Assembly: GCA_964542425.1 (NCBI GenBank)
Contig: CAZIUB010000062.1
Coordinates: 3,748 to 67,747 of the forward strand
Source of the DNA: Dongia_A sp964542425
Lineage (GTDB): Bacteria > Pseudomonadota > Alphaproteobacteria > Dongiales > Dongiaceae
Direction: 5' to 3'
Length of the DNA: 64,000 nucleotides
Of the stretch, positions 9,331 through 17,672 are shown piece after piece; position 1 is the first letter of the stretch; every line of letters begins with the position of its first letter. The notes below the pieces were generated by a model. It worked only from the letters and a program-made list of their open reading frames with translations. It was not told the origin of the DNA and did not search any database. Made by a program: the position numbers and the translations under genes.

Positions 9331-10287
9331 GGGGTAGGCGCGGCCGGCGATGGTGCCGCGCCCTTGGATTCAAGACGACAGATCGTATTGGTCACCGGCC
9401 TGGCCGGGGCCGGTCGCTCGACCGCCTTGCGCGCGCTCGAGGATTTTGGCTACGAGGCGGTCGACAATCTGCCGTTGGATCTGGTTCCGCATCTTCTGGC
9501 CGGGCTTCAGGCGGCGGCGCCCGGGAACGCGCGACCGCTGGCCCTGGGACTGGACAGCCGGTCGCGCGGCTTCGATCCCAAGGCGCTCCTCGATCGCGCG
9601 CGCGCCATGCGCGCACTCGCCGATTGGCGGCTGCGCATCCTTTACCTGGATTGCGGCGAGGAAGTGCTCATCCGCCGGTTCACCGAAACGAGAAGGCGCC
9701 ACCCGCTGGCCCCCGACCGGCCAGTCGCCGACGGCATCGAGGAGGAGCGGGCACTGATGGCGCCGGTGCGCGCGATCGCCGATCTGGTCATCGATACGAC
9801 CGAGATTGCCCAAGCCGAGTTGAAGCGCCGGATCGCCGAATCCTTCGTACCCGCCGGTCCCGGCTCCATCGTGGTGACGGTGATGTCGTTTTCCTACCGC
9901 CATGGCCTGCCGCGCGAGGCCGATCTGGTGATCGATTCGCGCTTCCTGCGCAATCCCCATTACGTCGAATCGCTCAGCCCACGCGATGGCGAGGATCCCG
10001 CGGTCGATGCATTCGTCGCGTCCGATCCCGCTTTCGCCGGGTTCTTCGCGACCCTCACCGAGTTGGTCTGGCCGCGGCTTCCGGATTTCCGGCGCGAGGG
10101 CAAGAGCTACCTGACCATCGCCATCGGCTGCACCGGCGGGCGGCATCGCTCGGTCGCGGTGGCCAATCGGCTTTGCGACTGGCTGCGGCAAAAAGGCATC
10201 GCCGCCAGCCTGCGCCATCGCGACCTCGGGCGGGTCTCCACCAAGGACAATGGCTCGGCGCCACTTTCGAAGAGGGGTGATCCATGA
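9301..10287 (+). CDS. rapZ: RapZ family RNase adapter / nucleotide-binding protein
   Basis: Up to 328 residues. Contains a Walker A-like GLAGAGRSTALRALEDFGYE followed by VDNLP, and the C-terminal family signature AIGCTGGRHRSVAVA. In enterobacteria RapZ binds GlmZ/GlmY RNAs and glucosamine-6-phosphate; in alphaproteobacteria the gene sits, as here, between hprK and the EIIA gene. The conserved part begins at RRQIVLVTG. Candidate starts are the ATG at 9301 inside R1 copy 4 or a TTG at 9364; neither has a good ribosome site. The last ten residues (APLSKRGDP) and the stop codon are encoded by an inverted R1 copy, so both ends touch repeats. Confidence 0.88.
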   Translation: MNHAFPKVGTGVGAAGDGAAPLDSRRQIVLVTGLAGAGRSTALRALEDFGYEAVDNLPLDLVPHLLAGLQAAAPGNARPLALGLDSRSRGFDPKALLDRARAMRALADWRLRILYLDCGEEVLIRRFTETRRRHPLAPDRPVADGIEEERALMAPVRAIADLVIDTTEIAQAELKRRIAESFVPAGPGSIVVTVMSFSYRHGLPREADLVIDSRFLRNPHYVESLSPRDGEDPAVDAFVASDPAFAGFFATLTELVWPRLPDFRREGKSYLTIAIGCTGGRHRSVAVANRLCDWLRQKGIAASLRHRDLGRVSTKDNGSAPLSKRGDP

Positions 10288-10401
10288 ACCGTTTTCGTGG
10301 CTCCATGAAAGTCGGGCCGCATGGTACGAAACGATGAGTCGCCCGCCGGCGTGTACCGGCGGAGTCAAGATACTGAATCCTCCGTCTGCGACGGCGGGTA
10401 C
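10258..10401 (-). repeat. R1 bipartite-hairpin repeat, copy 5 (overlaps the rapZ 3' end)
   Basis: Minus-oriented copy. Its second hairpin is the most diverged of the set (the outer arm reads CGAAAGTGGCGC), and it supplies the rapZ C-terminus and TGA stop. The first hairpin (GTACCCGCCGTCGC on the minus strand) ends 21 bases before the EIIA gene. Confidence 0.88.
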
Positions 10402-10422
10402 TAGCATGACGGGGATCACCGA

Positions 10423-10824
10423 ATGATTGGAATAGTGTTGGTCACGCATGGCAATCTGGGCCGGGAGTTCCTTGCCGCGCTGGAACATGTCGTGGGCAAG
10501 CAGCAAAAGGCCAGTTGCGTGTGCATCGGCGCCGAGGACGACATGGAACAACGCCGGCGCGAGATCATCGACAAGATAAAGGCGGTCGATGGCGGCGATG
10601 GCGTGGTGCTCTTGACCGACATGTTCGGTGGCACGCCCTCCAACCTTGCCATCTCGGTCATGGACCAAGCCAAGGTCGAAGTCATCGCCGGGGTCAATCT
10701 GCCGATGCTGATCAAGCTCGCTTCCATGCGCCAGGACCATGATCTGGTTTCGGCGGTGACGGCGGCCCAGGAGGCGGGCCGCAAATACATCAACGTCGCC
10801 TCGCAATTGCTGGCGGCGCGCTAA
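10423..10824 (+). CDS. PTS EIIA component, mannose family
   Basis: 133 residues matching the IIA-Man fold: MIGIVLVTHGNLG with the phospho-accepting H9, then DMEQRRREI, VLLTDMFGGTPSNLA and VNLPMLIKL. No EIIB or EIIC transporter gene is present in the window, so this is probably part of the regulatory phosphorelay EI-HPr-EIIA rather than a sugar uptake system. In alphaproteobacteria the equivalent ManX is linked to carbon status signalling and to ChvI/ChvG neighbours. It lies 44 bases before ptsH. Confidence 0.92.
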   Translation: MIGIVLVTHGNLGREFLAALEHVVGKQQKASCVCIGAEDDMEQRRREIIDKIKAVDGGDGVVLLTDMFGGTPSNLAISVMDQAKVEVIAGVNLPMLIKLASMRQDHDLVSAVTAAQEAGRKYINVASQLLAAR

Positions 10825-10868
10825 ATGCGGAGCCTCGACAGGATGTCCTCGGGGAGGCCGAAGAGCCC

Positions 10869-11144
10869 ATGATGGTGGATGGCGCGATATTGGCCACCAT
10901 CCGCAACCAGAAGGGATTGCACGCGCGCGCCGCCGCCAAATTCGTCAAGCTGGCCGGCAGCTTCGATGCCGAGGTGCGGGTCATCAAGGGCGAGATGGAT
11001 GTCTCGGGCACCTCGATCATGGGATTGATGATGTTGGCGGCGGGCCCGGGCAGCCAGGTCTCGCTCCGGGCCGAAGGCGCCGAGGCCAAAACCGCCATCG
11101 CCGCCCTGATGGATCTGATCGAGCGCAAATTCGATGAAGAGTGA
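10869..11144 (+). CDS. ptsH: HPr phosphocarrier protein
   Basis: 91 residues. H18 in KGLHARAAAKFV is the EI-dependent phosphorylation site; S49 in SGTSIMGLM is the regulatory serine that HprK would phosphorylate. Both sites are intact although hprK is frameshifted. The next ATG (10872) is an equally possible start. It is the middle of the phosphorelay EI-HPr-EIIA(Man); an R1 copy separates it from ptsI. Confidence 0.95.
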   Translation: MMVDGAILATIRNQKGLHARAAAKFVKLAGSFDAEVRVIKGEMDVSGTSIMGLMMLAAGPGSQVSLRAEGAEAKTAIAALMDLIERKFDEE

Positions 11145-11155
11145 GGCACCCCCTG

Positions 11156-11297
11156 GTACCCGCCGTCGCGGATCGGTGATTCAGCAATATGGTTCGACCG
11201 GTGCGCGCCGGCGGGTGCCATCATCTTGTAACATGTACCGACTTTCGTGGAACGGCGGGTAAAGCGCATGGAACACGCTTCTTCGAAAGTTGGTACT
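11156..11297 (+). repeat. R1 bipartite-hairpin repeat, copy 6 (between ptsH and ptsI)
   Basis: Begins GTACCCGCCGTCGC twelve bases after the ptsH stop and ends CGAAAGTTGGTACT. The ptsI frame is open through its second hairpin (GTG 11247, ATG 11268). Confidence 0.93.
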
Positions 11298-11339
11298 AGA
11301 CGCCGCCGCCAGCGCCCGCCCGAGAGGCCGGCCGAACGG

Positions 11340-13079
11340 GTGTTCGACGGGCTGGGCGTTTCCGGGGGCATCGGCATCGGCCAGGTGCATCTGGTCGAAG
11401 CCGGCGCGGTCACCGTCTCCGAATACGAGATCGCCGAGGATGGAATCGAGGCGGAGCTGGAGCGCTTTCGCCTGGCGCTGCGAAAATCCGAGCGCCAGCT
11501 GCGCAAGCTCATGGGCAAGGCCACGGAATTGCACGGTGCCGCCGCCCAGGAGTTGGGGTTCCTGCTGGATGCGCATTTGCAGATGATCACCGGATCGCGC
11601 GTCGTGCGCGGCGTCGAGGCGAAAATCGAAAAGTCGCGGATCAATGCCGAGGCAGCGGTGCAGGCGGAAATCTCGCGCGTGGCCGAGGAATTTGCGTCCC
11701 TGCACGACCCCTATCTGGCGGCGCGCGCGAGCGACGTGCGCGAAGTCGGCAACCGGCTCCTGCGCAATTTGACCAAGACCCCGTTCGAGGCCTTCAAGAA
11801 CCTGCCGCCGGGCTCGATCGTGGTCGCGGAGGAATTGTCGCCGGCCGATACCGCGCTCCTGGATCCCAAGACCATCGAGGGCTTCGCGACCGCATTGGGC
11901 GGCAAGGAAAGCCACACCGCGATCATGGCGCGTTCGCTGAACCTTCCGGCCGTGCTAGGGCTTCCCGATCTCTTGGCGTACGCCCGCACCGGCCAGAATG
12001 TCATCGTCGATGGCCAGGCCGGCCGGGTCATCCTCAACCCGACGCCGGGGCGCCTTGCCGAGCACCGCCGCCGACAAGAAGCCCTGGAGCGCGACCGGAA
12101 ACAACTGGCGCGCTTCAAGCGCCTGCCCGCGATCACCCGCGACGGCCAGGAAATCGGGCTCCTTGCCAATCTGGAACTGCCGCGCGACGCGGCATTGGCG
12201 CTGAGTGTTGGCGCCGAGGGTGTCGGCCTGTTGCGCACCGAATTCCTGTTCATGAACCGCGACGACGTGCCCGACGAGGAGGAGCAATATCGGGCGCTCA
12301 GGGAGATCGTGGAGACCATGGATGGGCGCCCGGTCACCATCCGGACGCTCGATGTGGGCGGGGACAAACTGGCGCCCTCTCTGCGCGACCGGCTGGGCGA
12401 CACGCTGAACCCGGCCTTGGGCCTGCGCGCAATCCGGCTGAGTTTGAAGGAGCGCGATCTCCTGGACGCGCAGCTTGGCGCGATCCTGCGTGCCGGCCAG
12501 CATGGCCCGGTCAAGATCCTGCTGCCGATGATCTCGACCATCTCCGAGGTGCACCAGGTGCGCGACGCGCTCGAATTGGTGGCCAAGCGCTTGAAGCGGC
12601 GAGGGGTAAAGCTCGGCGATCCGCTGCCGCCCTTGGGCGTGATGATCGAGGTCCCGGGAGCCGCCCTCGCCGCCGATTCCTTGGCCCAGGTTTCCGATTT
12701 CTTCGCCATCGGCTCCAACGACCTCACCATGTACACGCTGGCCATCGACCGGGGGGAGGAGCAGGTGGCGCATCTCTACAACCCCCTGCACCCGGCGGTT
12801 CTGCGCCTCATTCAATTCGCGACCGAGGCGGCGCTTCGCGCCCGCATCCCGGTCAGCATCTGCGGCGAAATCGCCGGTGATCCGCGCTTCGCGCCCCTCA
12901 TCCTCGGCCTCGGCATCCAGGAATTGAGCATGGCGGTGAATGCGCTCCCCCGGGTCAAGCAGCGCATCCGCAGCCTGGATTACGTCGCCGCCGGCCGCTT
13001 CGCCCGCCAGGTCATGGACCAATCGGATTCCGGGCGCATCGCCACGCTCCTGGACGATTTCAATGCCTTAGCCGAATAA
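11340..13079 (+). CDS. ptsI: PTS enzyme I (phosphoenolpyruvate-protein phosphotransferase)
   Basis: About 579 residues from the GTG at 11340. That start aligns the first strand (FDGLGVSGGIGIG) with the N-terminus of known EI proteins and puts the active histidine of GGKESHTAIMARS at position 192, the usual place. The PEP-binding barrel follows (GLLRTEFLFMNRDDVPDEEEQ, GGDKLAPS, EVPGAALAADSLA, SICGEIAGDP with the catalytic Cys). It has no GAF domain, so it is canonical EI rather than EI-Ntr (PtsP). The open frame extends to an ATG (11268) and GTG (11247) inside R1 copy 6; those would add 24-31 repeat-encoded, Arg-rich residues. It starts the PEP-driven relay to HPr and EIIA(Man). Confidence 0.93.
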   Translation: MFDGLGVSGGIGIGQVHLVEAGAVTVSEYEIAEDGIEAELERFRLALRKSERQLRKLMGKATELHGAAAQELGFLLDAHLQMITGSRVVRGVEAKIEKSRINAEAAVQAEISRVAEEFASLHDPYLAARASDVREVGNRLLRNLTKTPFEAFKNLPPGSIVVAEELSPADTALLDPKTIEGFATALGGKESHTAIMARSLNLPAVLGLPDLLAYARTGQNVIVDGQAGRVILNPTPGRLAEHRRRQEALERDRKQLARFKRLPAITRDGQEIGLLANLELPRDAALALSVGAEGVGLLRTEFLFMNRDDVPDEEEQYRALREIVETMDGRPVTIRTLDVGGDKLAPSLRDRLGDTLNPALGLRAIRLSLKERDLLDAQLGAILRAGQHGPVKILLPMISTISEVHQVRDALELVAKRLKRRGVKLGDPLPPLGVMIEVPGAALAADSLAQVSDFFAIGSNDLTMYTLAIDRGEEQVAHLYNPLHPAVLRLIQFATEAALRARIPVSICGEIAGDPRFAPLILGLGIQELSMAVNALPRVKQRIRSLDYVAAGRFARQVMDQSDSGRIATLLDDFNALAE

Positions 13080-13133
13080 GCGCAAACCGGAAACATCGGA
13101 ATAAAAATAGCTTTAGGTTTCTTTATACCAGCA

Positions 13134-13161
13134 ATAAAACAACAGTTATGTTATTTTATTA
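13134..13161. promoter_or_regulatory. AT-rich inverted repeat after ptsI / before the HigA-type gene
   Basis: Arms AATAAAACAAC (13134-13144) and GTTATTTTATT (13151-13161) pair with one mismatch around a six-base loop, in a strikingly AT-rich stretch (13095-13165). It could be the transcription end of the pts operon or an operator for the autoregulating HigA-type protein 160 bases downstream. The AT-richness marks the left end of the accessory block. Confidence 0.4.
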
Positions 13162-13323
13162 TCCACTTTCGCGGTGCATAACGGGGCAAGTAAAAAGGTT
13201 AATTCCGGAACCGCTTGGCACAGGCGCGAGGGCGAGAGGGTCAGTCGGGCCGGTGGTCGGCCAGGAATAAACAGTACGATGCAAGCCAAAGCGGGCATCG
13301 GCCGAGTCACGGGAGAAGTCGAC

Positions 13324-13680
13324 ATGCGTGACATGGCACCGGTAACACTTGGCGAAATCCTTCTCGGGGATTTCGTGAAGCCGCTGGGAATCACCCGGTA
13401 CCGATTGGCGAAGGCGCTCAAGGTACCGGCGTCGCGCATCCACGAGATCGCGCACGGGAAACGTCCGATTACCGCGGACCTGGCGCTGCGGCTGGCCCGG
13501 TTCCTTGGCACGGACGCGCAATCCTGGGTTAACCTCCAGGCACATTTCGATCTGGAGAAGGCCAGGGCGGAGTTTGCCGAGGGTGTGAATATAGAAGTGA
13601 GCCCCACGCCGCCTGAGGGCGGCTGCCATCACGGCAGGCGAATCTTGGAAGTATTTTGCCGCGATTGGGTGGCGTGTTAA
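13324..13680 (+). CDS. HigA/VapI-family antitoxin-like transcriptional regulator (orphan)
   Basis: 118 residues from the ATG at 13324, chosen because GGGAG lies eight bases upstream. TLGEILLGDFVKPLGITRYR, LAKALKVPASRIHEI and KRPITADLALRLARFLGTDA form the Xre-type helix-turn-helix of HigA antitoxins, followed by QSWVNLQAHFDLEKAR. No HigB-like toxin gene precedes it (13080-13323 has no plausible ORF), and the next gene is hsdR. The C-terminal tail after EAEGV-like residues (HHGRRILEVFCRDW) is not family-like. The stop lies 50 bases before hsdR, so it could regulate the restriction genes; that is inference from position only. Confidence 0.8.
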   Translation: MRDMAPVTLGEILLGDFVKPLGITRYRLAKALKVPASRIHEIAHGKRPITADLALRLARFLGTDAQSWVNLQAHFDLEKARAEFAEGVNIEVSPTPPEGGCHHGRRILEVFCRDWVAC

Positions 13681-13730
13681 GGAAAGGGGACTCTCGCGGG
13701 AAGGAGCCTAAACAGGCCGGAAAGACCGTA

Positions 13731-16142
13731 ATGGCGCCCAAGGGTAACGAGGCCTTCTCGCGAATTCTGATTGACAAGGCGCTAGAGGCGAGCGGCTGGG
13801 ACCTGCTCGATCCGCGTCAGGTCCAATTCGAGCAAAACAACACCGCCGGCCGGGCCGATTATCTGCTCAAGGACGAGATCGGACGGGTCCTATGCGTTCT
13901 GGAAGCCAAGCGCGAGGACCTTGATCCCTACGACGCCAAGGAACAGGCGCGGGGCTATGCCGAAAACCTGAAGGCCCCCTTTGTGCTTCTCTCCAATGGT
14001 AGGGTTCATTGGTTCTGGAACCATGAGCGGGCCGACCAGCGTGACGCCTACCGTGTAGAGCGGCTACCCTCACGCGAAGATCTGTCGCGGCTTCGCCTGA
14101 GGAACCTTCAGCCGCCCCGGCCCTTGCGGACAGAGATCGTTCAACCTGGATATCTTCGCGGCCAGCGCCAGGACCTCGTTCTGCGCGGTTATCAGATCAA
14201 GGCGCTTGATGAAATTGCCACGGCCTATGACGATTCGGGCCGGCGGAAGTTCCTACTGGAAATGGCGACTGGAACCGGCAAGACCCTGCTTTGCGCCGCG
14301 CTCATCCGCCGGTTTTTGGTCACCCGAAACGCCGAACGGGTGCTGTTCATCGTCGATCGCATCGAGCTGGCCAAGCAGACCATGGAGGATTTCAACGTCA
14401 TCCTCGGGGAATACAAGCCGGTCGTTTACAAAAATGCCCGGCGTACCGGCGAATTGCTCGGTTCCTCGGTCGTGGTGGCAACCATCCAATCCCTCGTGAC
14501 CGACCGTCGCTATCGCGACGAATTCACGCCGTTCTACTTCGACCTGGTCATCAACGACGAGGCGCACCGATCCATTTATGGCGATGCCCGCGAGGCGGTA
14601 CAGTTCTTTCAGGCCACGCGCGTCGGCCTGACCGCCACGCCAAAGGCCTATCTCAAGAACGTGAACATCGATCATCTGGCTTTCGATGACCCGAAGACGC
14701 TGGAAGCGCGCCAGCTTCGCGACACCTATCATTATTTCGGCTGCGAGCCGGGACAGCCGACCTTCCGCTACGACATCATCGACGCGGTCAAGGACCCCGA
14801 GGGGCCGTTCCTGTGCCTGCCCAAGATCATCGATCTGCGATCCGACATCACCACCCAGGCGTTGCAAGACGCCGGCTGGACGGTCATCATCAACGAGCAG
14901 GAGGAAAGCTTCAAGATTCAGGATTTGGAACGCAAGATTTTCACGCCGCACCGCAACCGGGTCATGTGCGAGGCGTTTCTGCGCGAGGCGCAACGCGACC
15001 CCACGGGCGAGATCGGGAAGTCCATCATTTTCGCCGTCAATCAGAGCCACGCGACTGCGGTGACCAGGATACTGAACGAACTGAAGCCGGAGTTGGCGCT
15101 GACCATCACCTCGCGCATCTCGGACGCATCCTCGCTCGCCAAGGAATTCCGGGACGGAAAGCGCAAGGAGCGGGTCGCCGTCTCGGTCGACATGCTCTCG
15201 ACCGGCTATAATTGCCGCGATCTCTTGAATGTCGTTCTGATGCGGCCGATCTTTTCGCCGACCGAATACATCCAGATCAAGGGTCGCGGCACAAGGCGGT
15301 TTACTTTCGTATTCGGCAACAGCGAATACGAGAAGCGGCACTTTTTCCTGCTCGATTTTTGCGCCGTCGCCGCTTTTTTCGAGGACAAATATGATTACGC
15401 GGCGCCCCTAGGCCTGCCCAGGGCGGCCGAGGGCCGAGCCCGCCCCGAGCGGCCCGAGCCCGGCATCGGTGGCGGGTTCGAGGAGCCCGGCGATGCCTAT
15501 GAGGGCGACGAGACCAAGGAGCCGCGCCGCGACGTGCCGATCTGGGAGGGACGGGACCGCATCGTCAGCCAGGAGGTGCGCATCGTCGGCCCCAATGGCG
15601 AGAAGGTGGACGTGATGACCTTCCGCGGCTCGTTCGAGCGCGACCTAAAGGAATTCGCCGAGACCGACCCGGATTTGAACGACGCGGTCGCGGCCGAGGA
15701 CGACGATACGATCGAGACCATCGTGCAAGAGCGATTCTACCACCGGCCGGAAATGTTCTACGCCCCCGACAAGCTCATCATCTCCTATGGCGTTCCGGCG
15801 CCCACTCCGGCCTTCGTCTATAACGCGTTAGGCAAGCGCCCGCTGCCGACCAAGGACAAGATCATCGCCGATACGGTGGATTCGATCGCTGCCCGGTTCG
15901 ATCTGCGCTATGGCGACCAGAAATGGGTGAACGCGACTGCCGAATTGGTGAGCGAGGATCATCAGGCCTTGTCCGATTTCATGTCCGGGCGTTTGCAGCG
16001 CCTGTTCGAGCGCAGCCAGTTCGGCGCGCTGGGCGGCCTTGACGCGCTGGCGCGATTCCAGGAACGGGATTCCGTGTTCGAGGCCCTGCGGCAATCGTCA
16101 CTGGTCCAGTGCACGCGCCTGGCCGCGCGAGAAGGTCAATAG
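13731..16142 (+). CDS. hsdR: Type I restriction enzyme, R subunit (EcoEI-like)
   Basis: 803 residues from the ATG at 13731 (GGAAAG six bases upstream). N-terminal nuclease domain (RADYLLKDEIG, VLEAKRED, the D...ExK site); SF2 translocase with motif I MATGTGKTLL, motif II NDEAHRS and motif III GLTATP; later motifs AVSVDMLSTGYNCRDL and IQIKGRGTRR. Length fits the shorter EcoEI-type HsdR. It cleaves unmodified DNA after ATP-driven translocation as R2M2S. hsdM starts three bases after the stop, so hsdRMS forms one operon. The genes interrupt the otherwise conserved pts-ahcY neighbourhood, which points to acquisition. Confidence 0.95.
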   Translation: MAPKGNEAFSRILIDKALEASGWDLLDPRQVQFEQNNTAGRADYLLKDEIGRVLCVLEAKREDLDPYDAKEQARGYAENLKAPFVLLSNGRVHWFWNHERADQRDAYRVERLPSREDLSRLRLRNLQPPRPLRTEIVQPGYLRGQRQDLVLRGYQIKALDEIATAYDDSGRRKFLLEMATGTGKTLLCAALIRRFLVTRNAERVLFIVDRIELAKQTMEDFNVILGEYKPVVYKNARRTGELLGSSVVVATIQSLVTDRRYRDEFTPFYFDLVINDEAHRSIYGDAREAVQFFQATRVGLTATPKAYLKNVNIDHLAFDDPKTLEARQLRDTYHYFGCEPGQPTFRYDIIDAVKDPEGPFLCLPKIIDLRSDITTQALQDAGWTVIINEQEESFKIQDLERKIFTPHRNRVMCEAFLREAQRDPTGEIGKSIIFAVNQSHATAVTRILNELKPELALTITSRISDASSLAKEFRDGKRKERVAVSVDMLSTGYNCRDLLNVVLMRPIFSPTEYIQIKGRGTRRFTFVFGNSEYEKRHFFLLDFCAVAAFFEDKYDYAAPLGLPRAAEGRARPERPEPGIGGGFEEPGDAYEGDETKEPRRDVPIWEGRDRIVSQEVRIVGPNGEKVDVMTFRGSFERDLKEFAETDPDLNDAVAAEDDDTIETIVQERFYHRPEMFYAPDKLIISYGVPAPTPAFVYNALGKRPLPTKDKIIADTVDSIAARFDLRYGDQKWVNATAELVSEDHQALSDFMSGRLQRLFERSQFGALGGLDALARFQERDSVFEALRQSSLVQCTRLAAREGQ

Positions 16143-16145
16143 ATC

Positions 16146-17672
16146 ATGCGCAAACCCGCCACACCGAGCGATTCCGTCGTCAAGCTGGCCCAGTCCAACG
16201 GTTCGGGCTTCTTCGCCTCCGGCCTCCGCCAGAAGGTGGACCAGCTCATGGACGTCTTGTGGGCAGGCGGCGTCAACAACCCGATGGATTCGATCGAGCA
16301 GCTTTCCTATCTCATTTTCCTGCGGCTGCTATCGGAGCGCGACGAACAGGCCGCGCATATCGAGAAGGGCTATCGGCGCGTCTTTTCCGGCGATTGGGTG
16401 CGCTTCGCCTGGGGCAATTTCGTGACCCTTGCCGGCAACGAATTGTTCGACACGCTCCGGGGCGCCATCGAGCGGCTGCACGAATTGCCCGGCCTGTCGC
16501 CGACCGGGCGCGAGTTGTTCCGCAACGCCACACTGAAAATCTATGACCGGCCGACCCTGCGCGCGGTGGTTCAGATCATCGCCGAGATGAATATGTCGCC
16601 ACAGGACGGGCGCGATCTCAAGGGCGATATGTACGAATATCTGCTCTCCAAACTGTCGCAATCGGGCACCAACGGCCAGTTTCGCACACCGCGCCATGTC
16701 ATCGATCTGATCGTGGCCCTGGTCGGCCCCCGGCCGGGCCTGCGCATCTGCGATCCCGCTTGCGGGACGGCGGGATTCCTGATCTCCGCCTATGCGAAGA
16801 TCTTGCGCGATCACACCAAACGCTCAGATCTCGCGCGCGGAATCGAGGACGGCAGCCTGCTCAAATCCAGGCAGTGGGAATTCCTGGAGACCCAGGCCTT
16901 CACCGGCTTCGACAACGACGCCAACATGGTGAAGATCGCGATCCTGAACCTCTATCTGCATCGACTGGAACGCGCCCGGATCGAGCATTTCAACCCGCTG
17001 ACCACCACGCGGGGCGGTGAATATCCCGGCCAGAAATACGACATTATCCTGGCCAATCCACCCTTCGCCGGCCGGGTGCAGAAGGAAAGCATCCTCGCCG
17101 ATATCGCCTTGGACACCCGCGACACCGAATTGCTGTTCCTGAAATGGTTTCTCGACCATCTAGCCGACAAGGGCCGCGCCGGCGTGATCGTGCCCAACGG
17201 GGTTCTGTTCGGTTCCGGCAAGGCGGCGCGCAAGGCGCGCGAATTGCTGATGACCGATTGCGATCTCCAGGCGGTGATCGCGCTCCCTTCGGGCGTGTTC
17301 AAACCTTACGCCGGAGTTAGTACCGCGATCCTGATTTTCGAGAAGGGCGGCCCAACAAAGGAGGTGTGGTTCTATGAGTTGACGGCGGACGGCTTCTCGC
17401 TGGACGACAAAAGGACGCCGATCGGTGCCAACGACATCCCCGACATCCTGGACAAATTCCCGGAGCGCGAGGAAGGCCCCAATTCCTTCCGCGTGCCGAT
17501 CGCGACGATCCGCGAGAACGGCTGCCAACTCATGCCCGGGCGCTACAAGCCCTTGCGACTGGATGCAGTAATACACGAAGCGCCCATGGACATCCTCAAG
17601 GACGTGATCCGGATGGAAACCGAGATCGCGGAGCGAGCGAAGAAGCTAATGAATGTATTGGGCTCTGAATGA
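16146..17672 (+). CDS. hsdM: Type I restriction-modification methyltransferase, M subunit
   Basis: 508 residues. N-terminal HsdM helical domain (KVDQLMDVLWAGGVNNPMD, YLIFLRLLSERDEQ), then an N6-adenine methyltransferase core with SAM-binding motif CDPACGTAGFLISAY and catalytic motif IV ANPPFAG (NPPF). GQFRTPRHVIDLIV is the usual lead-in to the core. It methylates the target defined by HsdS. The stop overlaps the hsdS start by four bases (ATGA), indicating translational coupling. Confidence 0.95.
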   Translation: MRKPATPSDSVVKLAQSNGSGFFASGLRQKVDQLMDVLWAGGVNNPMDSIEQLSYLIFLRLLSERDEQAAHIEKGYRRVFSGDWVRFAWGNFVTLAGNELFDTLRGAIERLHELPGLSPTGRELFRNATLKIYDRPTLRAVVQIIAEMNMSPQDGRDLKGDMYEYLLSKLSQSGTNGQFRTPRHVIDLIVALVGPRPGLRICDPACGTAGFLISAYAKILRDHTKRSDLARGIEDGSLLKSRQWEFLETQAFTGFDNDANMVKIAILNLYLHRLERARIEHFNPLTTTRGGEYPGQKYDIILANPPFAGRVQKESILADIALDTRDTELLFLKWFLDHLADKGRAGVIVPNGVLFGSGKAARKARELLMTDCDLQAVIALPSGVFKPYAGVSTAILIFEKGGPTKEVWFYELTADGFSLDDKRTPIGANDIPDILDKFPEREEGPNSFRVPIATIRENGCQLMPGRYKPLRLDAVIHEAPMDILKDVIRMETEIAERAKKLMNVLGSE

